Shown: positions 48,283 through 59,607 of the stretch, in pieces
Numbering within the stretch: position 1 is the first letter of the stretch
How the letters are laid out: each line of letters begins with the position of its first letter
DNA from: Aquanectria penicillioides
Lineage: Eukaryota; Ascomycota; Sordariomycetes; Hypocreales; Nectriaceae
Assembly: GCA_003415625.1 (NCBI GenBank)
Contig: PYIU01000003.1
Span: 7,192,001 to 7,256,000, forward strand
DNA: 64,000 nt
Reading direction: 5' to 3'
Notes under the pieces: model-generated
The model's database searches: none
What the model was told of the DNA's origin: nothing
Seen by the model: only the letters and a program-made list of their open reading frames with translations
Made by a program: the position numbers and the translations under genes

Positions 48283-51200
48283 GACCAGGCCCTTACCCCG
48301 GCCCTTCGCGTCTCTGCTGTGGTGCCTTAGCTTGATACCTTACCCCTTGTCAGCAAGCCGCCTGTACTCATAGGCCCTGTACCTGTCTGTGCCTGTGCTC
48401 TGCGCTTTGTCGCTTTGCAACTAGGGTTGCAATTGGCAGCAAGGGAAGGAACCGGCGAATCAAGAGGCACCTAATATCATCATCGCCAATACCACCACCC
48501 AGCCACAACGACAACGACTACCACCAAACCACACGATCGACCGCCAGAGAGGGGGTCATCATCTCTCTCCGGCACCCTCACCAACGTCAATAAAGAGACA
48601 AGAGAAAGGGCCAAGAACAAGAAGAAGAAATACAAATATAACCACCTTCTTGCCGTGAATTCTTCATCCTCGTTACTCGCAATTCTTGTCATCAAGGGTT
48701 CATCTCTTCCTCTTCTTCGTCTCTGTCCCTACTTGCTCTTCTTTTTCTTATTCTGCTTCTTCTCCTTCTTCGGCTACTTCCCATTCTTGTCGTCTTCACC
48801 TGCTTCTCCTCACAGGCCGCCGCCAACTTCTTCCACCCCTGACCCAGGCCAGGTCAACACACCCACTCACCGACCTTCGCACCCTACCACACCCCCCGCA
48901 GATTCATCATTGCAGCATCCACATACGCACGTACTGCTACCGTACGCTACGGCACAATCCAACAAGCATCAAGGGCCACCACCCGCAAGCAACGCAACGC
49001 AACGCACGCAGCGCAAGGACCACACGACCCAGACTTGCAGGGCCAGGTCTCGTCATCACGTTGCTTGCCCGTCATCCCCGTCGACCCGGCCGAGTCCAGA
49101 CGAGCCCAGGGATCCTCTTCCTCTTCCCCTCTCCCTCGTCCCTCTTCCCAGTCGCCGACCAAACGGACAGTGTGTATTGGCACGCGACGGCATCAACCTG
49201 GTCGCTGTTGGCGTCTCGCTCTGCACGACGCACTGCACCCGTTTTTCCAACGTGGTGTCACGACCTCGGGCTTTCAGGGTTATCCATGCGACTCTCACCC
49301 AGTCTCGTAACTTGATTGACTTGGGGAATACAGCCTCTGCGCTCTGCCCATCTCCCGTCCCTCGTCTCCCATCTGCTGCAGCGACACACACCTGAATTGC
49401 GCTGCCTGCCGGCCGCATCGACAAAGACCAGGCCACATACCAAACCACCAGTGCATCACTCACTGCACGACGTGCGCTACACCACCACTACGAAAGGATC
49501 CCTAGCTTGCCTACTACCTACCGACGTCAACTTGCAACACCGCCACCGTCTCTCAACTCACTTGTCACATATCGACAACAGAAGCGCCGGAAGCAATTCC
49601 CTCGCGTCCCAAGTCCATTCTCCTGCTTATTGTTACACACTCGCTCTCCATCGGCAACTAGTTACCTGCTGTTGCTGGGTTCTCTCTGATCCCTCCCCCT
49701 TCCTGTGTATCCCCAAATTCCTTGCCTGCCAAGCCTCCAGTCTCTTCGCCAAGGGACGGTCCGTGACAAAGGTCAACCAACATAGCACCCGCCCACACGC
49801 TTATTATTGGGCTCGCCCGCACAACCCAGCCTCGCTCCCATGCGGAGACATCCGTGTCTTTGGTTTTGGGAAAAAGACGAGACACTCGATCCCTCACCAG
49901 AGACATAACCCCGGATCCTAGAGCGGAGGTGACTACCTATATCCGCAGGGATCAAAGAGCCCATCGCATCGACTAGTGGCACGGAAAGTCGGACCAGGCT
50001 TGCTTGGTAGCTCTGCGCGCCGAACCATCCTGTGCGTCCCCTCTACTACGAGGCAAACGACCAAGGCCTCAAAATCACTAGAGACTTATATCAGCCAAAC
50101 ACCAGCCCGGGCAACGCGCCACAGCAAGCACAGCAAACGCCAGAGTGGCCAACCCCTGCCTGGCACAAGGCACCGCGCAGCAAGGGCACGCATTGAGATA
50201 ACGCCCCATCGTCACAGGGAAGATCACTCACACGCACCACACGCACAGCACGCTTGCGCACCTTATTCAACACATTCTCGTTTTGCTCCTTGCGAGATTT
50301 CAGACAGGGCCTCAGGCAAGAGCCCTCTGACAAGACGGACAAAAGATCCGACGTTGCAGAGAAGGCAAGCTTTGACCTGTTCAGGCGCCGATCATCCGTA
50401 GGGTTGGTTGCTGTTCCTTTCCAACACTCATCGCTGGTTGTTAGTCCTCGTCATTTGAACCTCATCACGGTGCGTACTGCGCCTCTTGTCGGCTGTCTCG
50501 TGTCATCTCATCTCGCGAGAGGCTACGCCTCACCAGAATACGCTGCTCCTGGAGCATCCATACCAATCTCGTCGTGCCATTATCATCCCGCCCGCTACCC
50601 ATTAGCTCGGGACCCTATTCTTTGCTTTTCCCCCACGCTCATTACCTCAGCTCTGTTGGCTCAGCGTGTGGCTCTCGGTCATTTACTGCCCAACTGAAGT
50701 TGCCTCTTGCTGCCCCCCATTTGCTTCTTTTCTCGTTCTGTTTTCTCACTCAGCTCTGGGCCCCTCTCTTGCCCATCATATCCACCAATCGTCAGCGCCA
50801 TCGCCCACAAGTTGTTCGACGGACCTTGGAGAACTGGAGCCATCGTGCCTGCGTCGACCCAATTGCGCTCAGGAACCTCAGCCACTCTATCGGTGCTGTC
50901 AGGAATCACGCACATACGTCGATCGAATCGAAATCGAGTCGCACGCATCGTCAGCGGGAGATCGCCATTGCCCTCTGGGACCCTCATTTGACTGGCTTGA
51001 TTTCTTGTAGCCCCCTCGTGAGTGGGCTCAAGTGGACACAGAGACACTAGACAACAAACAAGTCACCACTGCTCGAGAAAGGACCGACGAGTGGACCAAG
51101 CCAACAGCAACTACGGTACAGGGCTAACCGTCTCCCCATCACACCCGTTCCGGCTCTGTACACACAGACACAGGGTCGCAGACGCCAACAGCAGTTCACT

Positions 51201-51988
51201 GGCCCCGTGGACGGGTACAGTACGTATTGCAGTGCGTACACGCCAGCCTGCTAATCACTGCACCCGGCATCGCATGCGGCAACCGCAGTTGTCGGACGGT
51301 CCAACACTCTGTGCAACACTCCAATCCTGTCTGTACCACCATCCGTGGCCGTGCTAGCCGCGCCCCTTAAGCCGTCGCATCCCATTAGCACAGCGATTAG
51401 CGCCCTTGTCAGTCCTTCTTACTCGATCTATTTCCCCGTCCAGCTCCGAGACAAGCCAGGATCGGGATTAGGATCAGGGCACCCATCTCCTTTCATTTTC
51501 TCTTACTCTTCTGCCCCGTACCAATTCCCAAGCCGAGGCCACAAGGGCGATTTTCCCCCACGGCTGGTCAATTGCCAACGCCCGCAGTGGTTTACCCGCT
51601 GGGATTACCCGCTAGGCCCTCCGCTAAGCCAGCGTACCCGCTGTCCGGCCGTGGTCTAAAATCCCTAGCTCCTCCCTATCCCTCCTCATCGCTAGTCATC
51701 CCACGCCGTGGACCGTCTTCCATCGGGGATCCTCCAGGGCTCCAGGGCACATCGGCCACCGAGAGGCCAGTGTTGCAGCGTGCCCCCTCCCCAGCACCCA
51801 CGACCTCCCACGCTGTTCCACACTGCGTTTCTGGCGATACCCAGCGCCCAGCGCGGCCACCAAACCCTCGCCTCTTGCCTTCTCCCTCATCTCTGATCCA
51901 CCAGGCCAAGCGCTTGACAGGGCTTGACAGGACCTGACAGGGCCCAACAGCCTCGGCAACGCAAGCCAGGGCCTTTTGGACGGGGCTA

Positions 51989-52010
51989 TTTTTTTTTTTT
52001 TTTTTTTTTT
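51989..52010. repeat. Homopolymer of 22 T
   Basis: An uninterrupted T tract about 480 bases upstream of the otubain start codon, possibly a promoter poly(dA:dT) element. Confidence 0.9.
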
Positions 52011-52483
52011 GCTAGGTAGGTCACGACGGACGGGGGGGGACACTCTCCAGCTGTGCTCCATCAACCTAAAACCCACGCCCCCAAGCAGCAGCAAAGCGGC
52101 GTGCGGCGTACGTGCGATCAGCAAGACGCAGAACAGAACAAGCACCAGCAGCACGGGCAGGCCACCATCGGCACCACTTAAGCACCTACCTAAGCAGCCG
52201 AGCAGCAGGCACAAGCAGCCGCAGAAGCACCAGCAGCAGCGTCCCAAACTAAAGTTGCAACTTCCCGGCTCCTGGCTCACCTCACCCTACTGTTCTCTCA
52301 CACTCTCTCACTCGCACCTTCTCTCTCAAACTTCTTTCCGCTCTTCCCCTCCGCCTTCCCCTTCCCTTCACTCCCACCTCGCTTCTCCCACTCCTCCTAC
52401 TCCTACTCCTACTCCTCCTCTTCGCCTTCAACACCTTCAAACCAACCCAAGTAAAAAAAAAAAATTCATTACTCTAACGAGGC

Positions 52484-54793
52484 ATGTTCCAGCCTCAACC
52501 CACTCCCTTCGCCTCCTCCTGCTTCGCATCCTATGGCCTAGCTCCCGAACTGGACTTTGGATACTCCGTGTCAGCTGGAGGCGGAGGAGCTGGTGCTCCC
52601 GCGGGGCTGCTCTACGGCTCGCAACAACCACAACCACAAGCTCAAACACAACCTCCACAACCTCCACCACAACAACATCCTTCCCTCCCACACCGGCAGC
52701 TTCCCACATCCTCACCTGTGGCCTCGTCGCCTTTCGCTCCTTCGATAGCATCCACCACGTCGCCGACACCGCCGACACCCACGAGCTGCCACAACCTGCC
52801 AGTGCATCAACACCAACACCAGTCGCAGCACCATCAGCACCAGCGCCAGCATCAGCACCAGCCGCGCCAACCGCCCCAGCAAACCTACCGCACTCCTCCT
52901 GCCGTCATCGTCCCCAAGATGGAGGAACAGCAGGGCCAGCACGATATTGCTGCTCAACAGGCCGCCGCGAAGGATTACCAGATTGTTCACAAGGCAAGCT
53001 ACAGTTCTCTCCAGGCTATTCGCCACACATTTCACCCCAAAAAAAAAATATCGGTGCTAACACTCCGGTCTCGCAGGGCCCTTTGGTCGGCACCAAACTA
53101 TCGAGCGATGCCATCACCAACGAGTATGCCAAGGCAGACCAGGTCTACGTCGAGAAAACAATTGTACGTGGCCCCCCCGCTCTTGGTAATTGACGAGATG
53201 GGAATGTCCGCTAACATCGCACACCCTCAACTAGGCGCTTCCCCAAACTTATTCCCACTACCGTCCCATCCAAGGCGATGGCAACTGTGGCTGGCGAGGT
53301 GAGTCAATTCGCCCTTTCTGCGATGCACAATTCCGGAGATGCGGTTTGGATTCAGGGTCGGATTCAGGGTGACTCGAAACCGGGCACATTTTCCCCCAGA
53401 CTAAACTCCGCTCTCGAGCAGCACGTTGCTTTGTCTTGCCCTCCCGCCCCTGTCTCGGGGACCCTGCCTCCCATGTGACTAGTCGGATTTTTGGCTAACT
53501 GTTTCACTTCGCCAATGCAGCAATTGGATTCTCCTACTTTGAGAAACTGATCGATTCCGGAGATCAGGGCAAGGTTGAAGGGGAGGTTGCTCGCCTTATG
53601 AGCTATGGGCGAATGATCTCCAACGTCGGTGGCTACACCTACTTCGAGGAATGGGCTGATGAAATGTTTGGGCTTTTGCGGGAAATTGCCCAAAGCATGG
53701 ACAATCCACAGGTTGCACATTTGCTGCTATTGGAGCGATGGAACGATGCTACACTCACTGCCAGCATCATTTACTACCTCCGCCTTCTTGCAGCCACATA
53801 CCTCAAAGCTAACGCCGCAACATATGACCCCTTCCTCCCCGACGTAGCTGGCGGCGTGCAGGGCTACTGCGCCCAGTCCATTGAGCTAGTCGACCGAGAG
53901 ATTGAGCATCTAGGCATCGTCGCCCTCGTCAACATGCTGCTTCAGCCCTGCGATTTCGTGCTCGAGATTGTCTACCTTGATCGAAGCCCAGGTAGTCAAG
54001 CCAATACTTACCGTTTCCCCGAGGAAGCCAACAACCAGGACCCTGCAACCCTCGGCCCCATAATCTATCTGCTCTATCGACCAGACCACTACGACATCCT
54101 CTACCGTGCACCGGCTCAACCCTCGCTCCCAGTGTCAATCCCCATCCCGGCCGCACCAGTCTCCATGCAGGTCAATCGAGTCAACTCTTTTACTCAAAAC
54201 ACTCCAATCACGAGCACTCAAACAACTCTGGGAGAATTCTCGTCGGTTGACTTTAACGCGCTAGCTATTATTCCCGGATTTAGCCACATGGGCATGACAC
54301 CTCTCGCCCCTCCTCCCTCGACAGCTGCATCTGCGGAGCCGTTCTCGCCCACTGCGGTACAGCAGAGTTCTTGGATGCCTCAATACTCGGATGGTCTCCC
54401 AACGTCAACGCCACAACCCCAGCCTCCGCCGCCCATTATGGCATCACCTCAACCCCATCTCCTCCTGCTCCAATGTCCACCAGCTCGGGCATGGGCCCAA
54501 ACCCGGCGATGGTGGCGACGTCTGGCCTGGGTCCTCAAACATCTCTTATGCCACCCCTCCGAACAACTCCGGGTTATCATATTCGATTCAGCCCAGTCCA
54601 GCTCGAGTATGAGGAGAGCAAGAACAGCATAGAGCCGCATTTCAACGTTAAGACGAACACGTTTAAGAATAGCATTTGGAATCGAGCCCACTACGGAAAT
54701 CCAGATTTTCATCCCGAGGAATGGAGTCCCGATGATGAGCATGTGGACGGCAGGGTGGGTGGCAAACGGAAACTGAAGAAAGAGTCGTCTTAG
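52484..54793 (+). CDS. Otubain-type ubiquitin thioesterase (peptidase C65), extended, with one-base frame break
   Basis: Exons 52484-52993, 53077-53163, 53235-53298 and 53521-54793 give about 644 residues after repair. Human OTUB1 has about 270. Residues 1-160 are a Gln/His/Pro-rich disordered extension. The OTU core begins near residue 171 (GPLVGTKLSS). Catalytic residues are present: Asp214 and Cys217 in QGDGNCGWRAIGFSYFE, and His410 in RPDHYDILYR. Residues from about 420 form a Pro/Ser/Thr-rich tail with a conserved-looking end (YHIRFSPVQLEYEESKN, NSIWNRAHYGNPDFHPEEWS). The frame breaks near the CCC run 54399-54401; one extra C joins QYSDGLP to NVNATTPASAAHYG. Intron 1 is GC-AG, and intron 3 is long (222 nt). 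Otubains cleave Lys48-linked ubiquitin chains or inhibit E2 enzymes. The tails may be regulatory. Confidence 0.9.
52994..53076 (+). other. Otubain intron 1, GC-AG type
   Basis: The donor is GCAAGC and the acceptor CTCGCAG, with a CTAAC branch site near 53058. The flanking exons read ...KDYQIVHK and GPLVGTKLSSDAITNEYAK, and the phase fits only this junction. The only nearby GT, at about 53003, gives the wrong phase. Confidence 0.7.
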
Positions 54794-56659
54794 ATGGATG
54801 GGCTAAGCATGGATGAAGCGTATATGCATGGGTGCAGAATGGATTCAACTAGCCATTTTTCACTTGCTACATCGAGCTTATGAGAGCATGGACGAGGGCC
54901 TCGTCAGGGGATCCGACCAGGGCGAAGACAGAAGAGACCAGTTGGGCGGGAGGCATTGATTGATACCCCCTAGGAGTTCCGAGGGGTTGGAGAATTGGAT
55001 CATTCAACCGGTGGGGTGTGGGGGAGGCAGGCCATCGATTGCTCGGTGAAAAAGGTGTTTGATTTCATTTCTCTGCATGGGTCGGCAAGCCACAGGGAGC
55101 GTTTCCTTTTGTATGCATGCTCGTCAGGATTGGAGAAAGGATGGGGAATGGGATAATCGCTGACGATTGGCCACACGCAACATTTTATGATGGACTTTGC
55201 AAGAGAACTGGGATATGGGCATTGGGATTTTGGGAATTGGTTATGGGAATTTGGCATGGAATCTGAACGATATGTGACGGATGGAAGAGGCTTGTGTGAT
55301 TTTACTTTTCCCCATATTTTCTTCATTTTTTTTTTGACTATCTTGTTTTGGTTGTGGATTTTTGATTTTGGTTTTGGTTTTGGTTTTGGGAGGGTGGGGG
55401 AAGACAGGAACGACGGACAGGCAGGAGGATCTCGGGCACACACCGACACTTTTTGCAACCACATGCATTCATTCAAACATGTCCTTGGAGTTGCGAGCAT
55501 TCGGCAATGAGAAGGACACGGCATCGAATTGGAGCAAATTTTATTTCTCTTATGGCGGTCGATATGCCAACTCATTTTTCTCGGATACTATCTGGCCGAA
55601 CCTTTTTTTTATCCATCTACGTCATAGCATCGGCGTTGTTAAATTTTTGTTTTGTTTTCACACGTTCGTTTTTTTATTGTCACATTTCTTTTTTCCCATC
55701 GCACTTATCAGACCGAGGAGACCGCCCATTGCAGAGGGGTCCTGCTCAAGTGACACTGGTGGCGTTTGTGCTTGGTTGGCAAGCTCCAGTTAGGTTGCTG
55801 AAAGATGAGGGGTGGAGGGTGTGTGCGACACGAGAGAATGCCTGCGTGTCTTGGGTCACGTTGGTCTGGGTCAATGAATTATTATTTTTGTTCAGGGTTC
55901 TATCTATTATGGTATCTACATAGGTCACTCTCCTGAGTGTGAAGTGTGCGTCAGATTATTTGGCTTGTGCATCCCATCCATTGCCTGTGTCACGCGTGCG
56001 TGGCTTTACGTGAGTGGAAGACGGACAAAGGTGAGAGGTTAGAACCGGAGCTGGAGATGCGGGTAGTAGATGGCGGTAGGATTGCCTCGGACAGGGACCG
56101 ATGGCAAGCGCGTAGTCTGTTGATGAGAGGGGGGAGGGAGTGAGGGGGAGAGTGAGACAGTGAATGAGTGAGAGAGTGACGGAGTGACGGAGTGAAGGAG
56201 TGAGGGGGCAGCGCAGATGTGGAGAGGGGACCAACAGGTTGCACCATAATGCTGTAGAGACGAGGCAGGCAAAGGTCGAGGCGAGAAACAAAGCAGATAG
56301 AAAGACATGGATGAACACAGGCAGGGGACGGGAGGAGTCCCGAAGGAGGGATGTGTTAAGGGTCTGTGCCGTAGGCGTGCTTGCGGTGCCGCTTCAGGTG
56401 TGGAGAGGGCGCGTGTGTAGGTTTTGGGGTGGAGATGGAAGGTGTGAGATGACAGCAAGAGGTCAGGAAGGGTCCAGGAGGGAAATGAAAACGTGGGAGC
56501 ATGACATTGTGGTGTTGGTTGACAGTTGGGATGTCGTCGAGAAACGGTGTGATGTCTCAGCTTTCGCTTTTTTTTTCTTTTTCTTTTTTTTTCACGTTGG
56601 TTGGTTAATGGGGAGCGGGGGGACTATCGATATTACTAGCAGATCATATACATGGTAGG

Positions 56660-56660
<1 letters not shown>

Positions 56661-56694
<34 letters not shown>

Positions 56695-56695
56695 C
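56661..56695. repeat. AG dinucleotide microsatellite, interrupted
   Basis: About seventeen AG units with one AAAG interruption, followed by further purine-rich sequence. Confidence 0.9.
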
Positions 56696-57028
56696 AGAGA
56701 CAGGCAGGTAGACAGAAACACAGACATGCATACATTGGCGCGCTGAGAGGGAGGGGAGGGGAGGGGGCAGGCAAACTGAAAGAGAGCGAGAGGAGGATGA
56801 AGAGGGGAAAAGTGGAAAGGTGATGTGATGTGATGCCATGCTCTGCCATGCCTCTGCCAAGCCATGCTATGCTATGCTCTGCCATGCCATGTCAATGCGG
56901 GTGCGATGCGATGCGATGGAGGTTAGTGTGGGGGAGTGTGCAGTACCATGATGATTGCCCAGCTTCCTTTTGCCAGCCAGGGCCCAAGGTTATTTGGGGC
57001 TGGGCAGGCTGCGTATCTTTATCGCCAT

Positions 57029-57051
57029 CGTGCGTGCGTGCGTGCGTGCGT
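57029..57051. repeat. CGTG tetranucleotide repeat
   Basis: Five to six tandem CGTG units, followed by TG-rich sequence. Confidence 0.9.
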
Positions 57052-57397
57052 GTGCCCCGTGTGTGTGTGCGTGTGCGCACGTATCATTCATCCATTCATC
57101 CATCCAGGTAGTCGGAGGTGGAGGCGTGCGTGAAGTGTGTGTCTGAGTGAGTGAGTGAGCGAGTGAATGAATGGGCGAGAGAGAGAGAGTGTGTGTGTGT
57201 GTCGTGCGGCGTAGCAGATGAGGGAGTGGGAGAGATGACTTGCAGACGAGACTGACGGTCCCGTGTCTGGGCCACCCAAAATGCTACCAACATACCCTGC
57301 AAGCAACGAGCAACAAGCACCAAAGCAATAGCCACTAATTAGCGCCGACCATTCAGAGCGAGATTGTATGTGTGCGCATGTGCGTGTCTAGGTGTGC

Positions 57398-57401
<4 letters not shown>

Positions 57402-57459
<58 letters not shown>
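57402..57459. repeat. GT dinucleotide microsatellite, 29 units
   Basis: The longest perfect microsatellite in the window, 58 bases. It can form Z-DNA in principle. Confidence 0.95.
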
Positions 57460-57461
<2 letters not shown>

Positions 57462-58085
57462 GGGAGGGACAGCAAGGGATTGAGCAAGCGAAGCAGCGAG
57501 CAGAGTGAGCAAATGGTTGAGTGATGGATTTAGGAGGGATTGGTTGAAGGAAGCACGGCTGGATGTGTAGCGGGTCATCGTCATGCCATTCTTCGAAATC
57601 CTAGAGACGAGATGCCATGCCGTCAACGCGGTCGAGGCATGTGAGTGGTGTAATATCACTGCAATAGTGCAATATCGTCAACCCCCGTACCGTCTCCGTC
57701 TCCGTCTTCGTCTCCATCTCCCATCTCCAATCTCTATCCCCACGACCCCATCCAGGGCTAGGCCCACGTCCACGCCCACGCCCATGCCTACGAGCATGAC
57801 CATGCCCATCTCCATGCGTCCTGACCGGCGGTGGGGAGGATGTTGTCAACCGTGGTGGGGGACCCTGTCGCTACAACACGAGATCCGATGGAGCTACCTC
57901 GCCCCAGCACGGTGCTACATTAAAAGGAATGTATGTCTGCTATTACCTACCTGTACAATAGGAGTAGGCAAGGATGAATTGATCATTGACCAGACATGGC
58001 AAGGGGCAAGTAAACGAAACTGGCTTCCCAACGTGGTGCCACACCAAAAGAAGAACATATCTTCAAATCGCCCCCAAAAATACAA

Positions 58086-58088
<3 letters not shown>

Positions 58089-58120
<32 letters not shown>
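58089..58120. repeat. TG dinucleotide microsatellite, 16 units
   Basis: A second perfect TG tract about 630 bases after the first. Confidence 0.95.
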
Positions 58121-58124
<4 letters not shown>

Positions 58125-59569
58125 GTGTGTATTGTTATGTGCACGGGTCGAGAGTTGGTAAAGGGCCTCAAAACACGTGCTGGCGCTTCTTGCGGATCTA
58201 AACAATTAGCATGTTTGCCTCATCGTCTCCCTCGTCTCCACCTGTGGCCACTTCCACCGCCATACCTAAATAACCCACGTTAGCTTTCCTCGCCCTTTTC
58301 TCTTCACTCTAGAGTCTAGACCTGAGGCTCGAGACCCTAGACTCCTCAACAGGAGCGACATTCTGCAGATGCAGTCGCGGTCGTGATCAGGGTCGAGCCC
58401 AGAGCCGCAGTCATAGTGGCGCTTGTTACTCCGCTTGAAGCCGTTGATACGCCGCATGCCTTTGAGTTCAAGTCGACGTATCAAGTATGGACACAATATG
58501 GTCGCTTTTAGAGTTTAATTCCGCGCACCGACCCGACCCGTCCGTGTTCCGTCGTCAAATGTTCCGCGTCCGTGCCGAGCAGTAGCAACAACTGGGCCCT
58601 GGCGTCTTCGACGGATATGCTGCTGTTGTTGGCCGAGCGTGGGAAGGACAGGCGGACAGGCAGAGATAGAGAGACATGTGCTGGATCAAATCATCCGAGG
58701 TATTATCGGACGGTTGGCCTCAGTTTAAGTTTGAGGCGCTCAGGCCTACCAACAAGCTCATCGACAGCAATCAAGCGAATCAATCTCACCAGGCACAAGT
58801 AGATAGCGTGTTGTTGGCTGTGCGTGTTCCAACGGCCTGTCTCAGGGACTGGCCCGGTGCAGCGCGGTGCTGTCACTGGTGTGCGGTATGGTGCAGAATC
58901 GCAGGGCTTCTGCGAATACGATCAATAACCCCGAGACATGATGAGATGCCACTCACACGGTAGGCGGCTTACCTACACGTCCGACGTTTTCGATAAGGCA
59001 AACGAAACATCCGGGCGCGCGGCTGTTCCCGTGTCTAAAAAAGAGGCCCCCAGAAACGCCCCGGCTAGGTTCAAGATCTACTGCCTGATCGGATAGCGAT
59101 ACAAAAAATTTTTGGCCTCGACCTGAGCACATCACGCCATGTCATGATCTCGATGCCCCCCGCGGCCAAGCTGGCATATTATAGGTGGCGGGCCATTGTC
59201 TCCAGCGCCTGGTCTAGTTCTCTCGTGGTTTAGGACGCTCAGTGACGCTCCCGTGCGGGCAGGTCCCACTCATCGCAGGGTCTGGACCTCTCCGAACCCA
59301 TCTGCGGCCATGTTCTACGTACCATGGTAGTCACTGGGCATTCGAGGGCTAGTGGCGGGCAGAATGTTGAACCACTATAGCGCATAGTATCAGTGCCTCA
59401 AAGAAGTTGAGGGGAGACGTAGGCTCCACCACAGACCACAGAGTGGGCCAGCGGGGAATGATAGTCGTGGTTAACAGGGATCAAGACGGGCCAGTAGCAT
59501 GTGCCCAGCCGTTCGCTGCCGAGAGTGCAAGGGGAGGGGAGGGTTGGAGATGGAGACGAAGGCGATGGC

Positions 59570-59570
<1 letters not shown>

Positions 59571-59605
<35 letters not shown>
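59571..59605. repeat. CGA trinucleotide repeat
   Basis: About eleven ACG/CGA units with one ACAACG interruption. In translated frames it gives arginine, threonine or valine runs, which explains spurious open frames here. Confidence 0.9.

Positions 59606-59607
<2 letters not shown>

Larger units (their letters stand above)
43349..52483. other. Long gene-poor region upstream of the otubain gene
   Basis: About 9.1 kb without a recognisable gene on either strand. Open frames (for example 48655-49395 plus, 45419-46042 minus) are low-complexity shadows. The plus strand becomes CT-rich at 48.0-48.9 kb and again at 52.3-52.47 kb, and A/C-rich in between, which resembles promoter and leader DNA. So either a long spliced leader of the otubain gene or a non-coding transcript is possible. 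It contains homopolymers of 21 C and 22 T and short tandem repeats, listed separately. Confidence 0.5.

Noticed and set aside
48655..49395. A 246-codon plus-strand open frame in the gene desert, overlapping another of 209 codons
   Set aside because: Composition is Ser/Pro/Thr/His from CT- and CA-rich DNA in two overlapping frames, with no family-like motif. It looks like leader sequence rather than protein.
51976..53193. A 405-codon open frame overlapping the otubain N-terminus
   Set aside because: Only its end (GPLVGTKLSSDAITNEYAK) is otubain exon 2. The rest is in a different frame from the Gln/His-rich exon 1 and starts in a poly-T tract.
58370..58500. Sequence resembling tRNA box B (GAGTTCAAGTC) near 58465
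   Set aside because: No matching acceptor stem, D arm or anticodon arm could be paired around it.
169..59095. Similar 17-base sequence near 173-190 and 59079-59095 (GCCTGATnnGATAGCGA)
   Set aside because: The flanks do not match, so there is no evidence for a repeat element; a chance match is likely.
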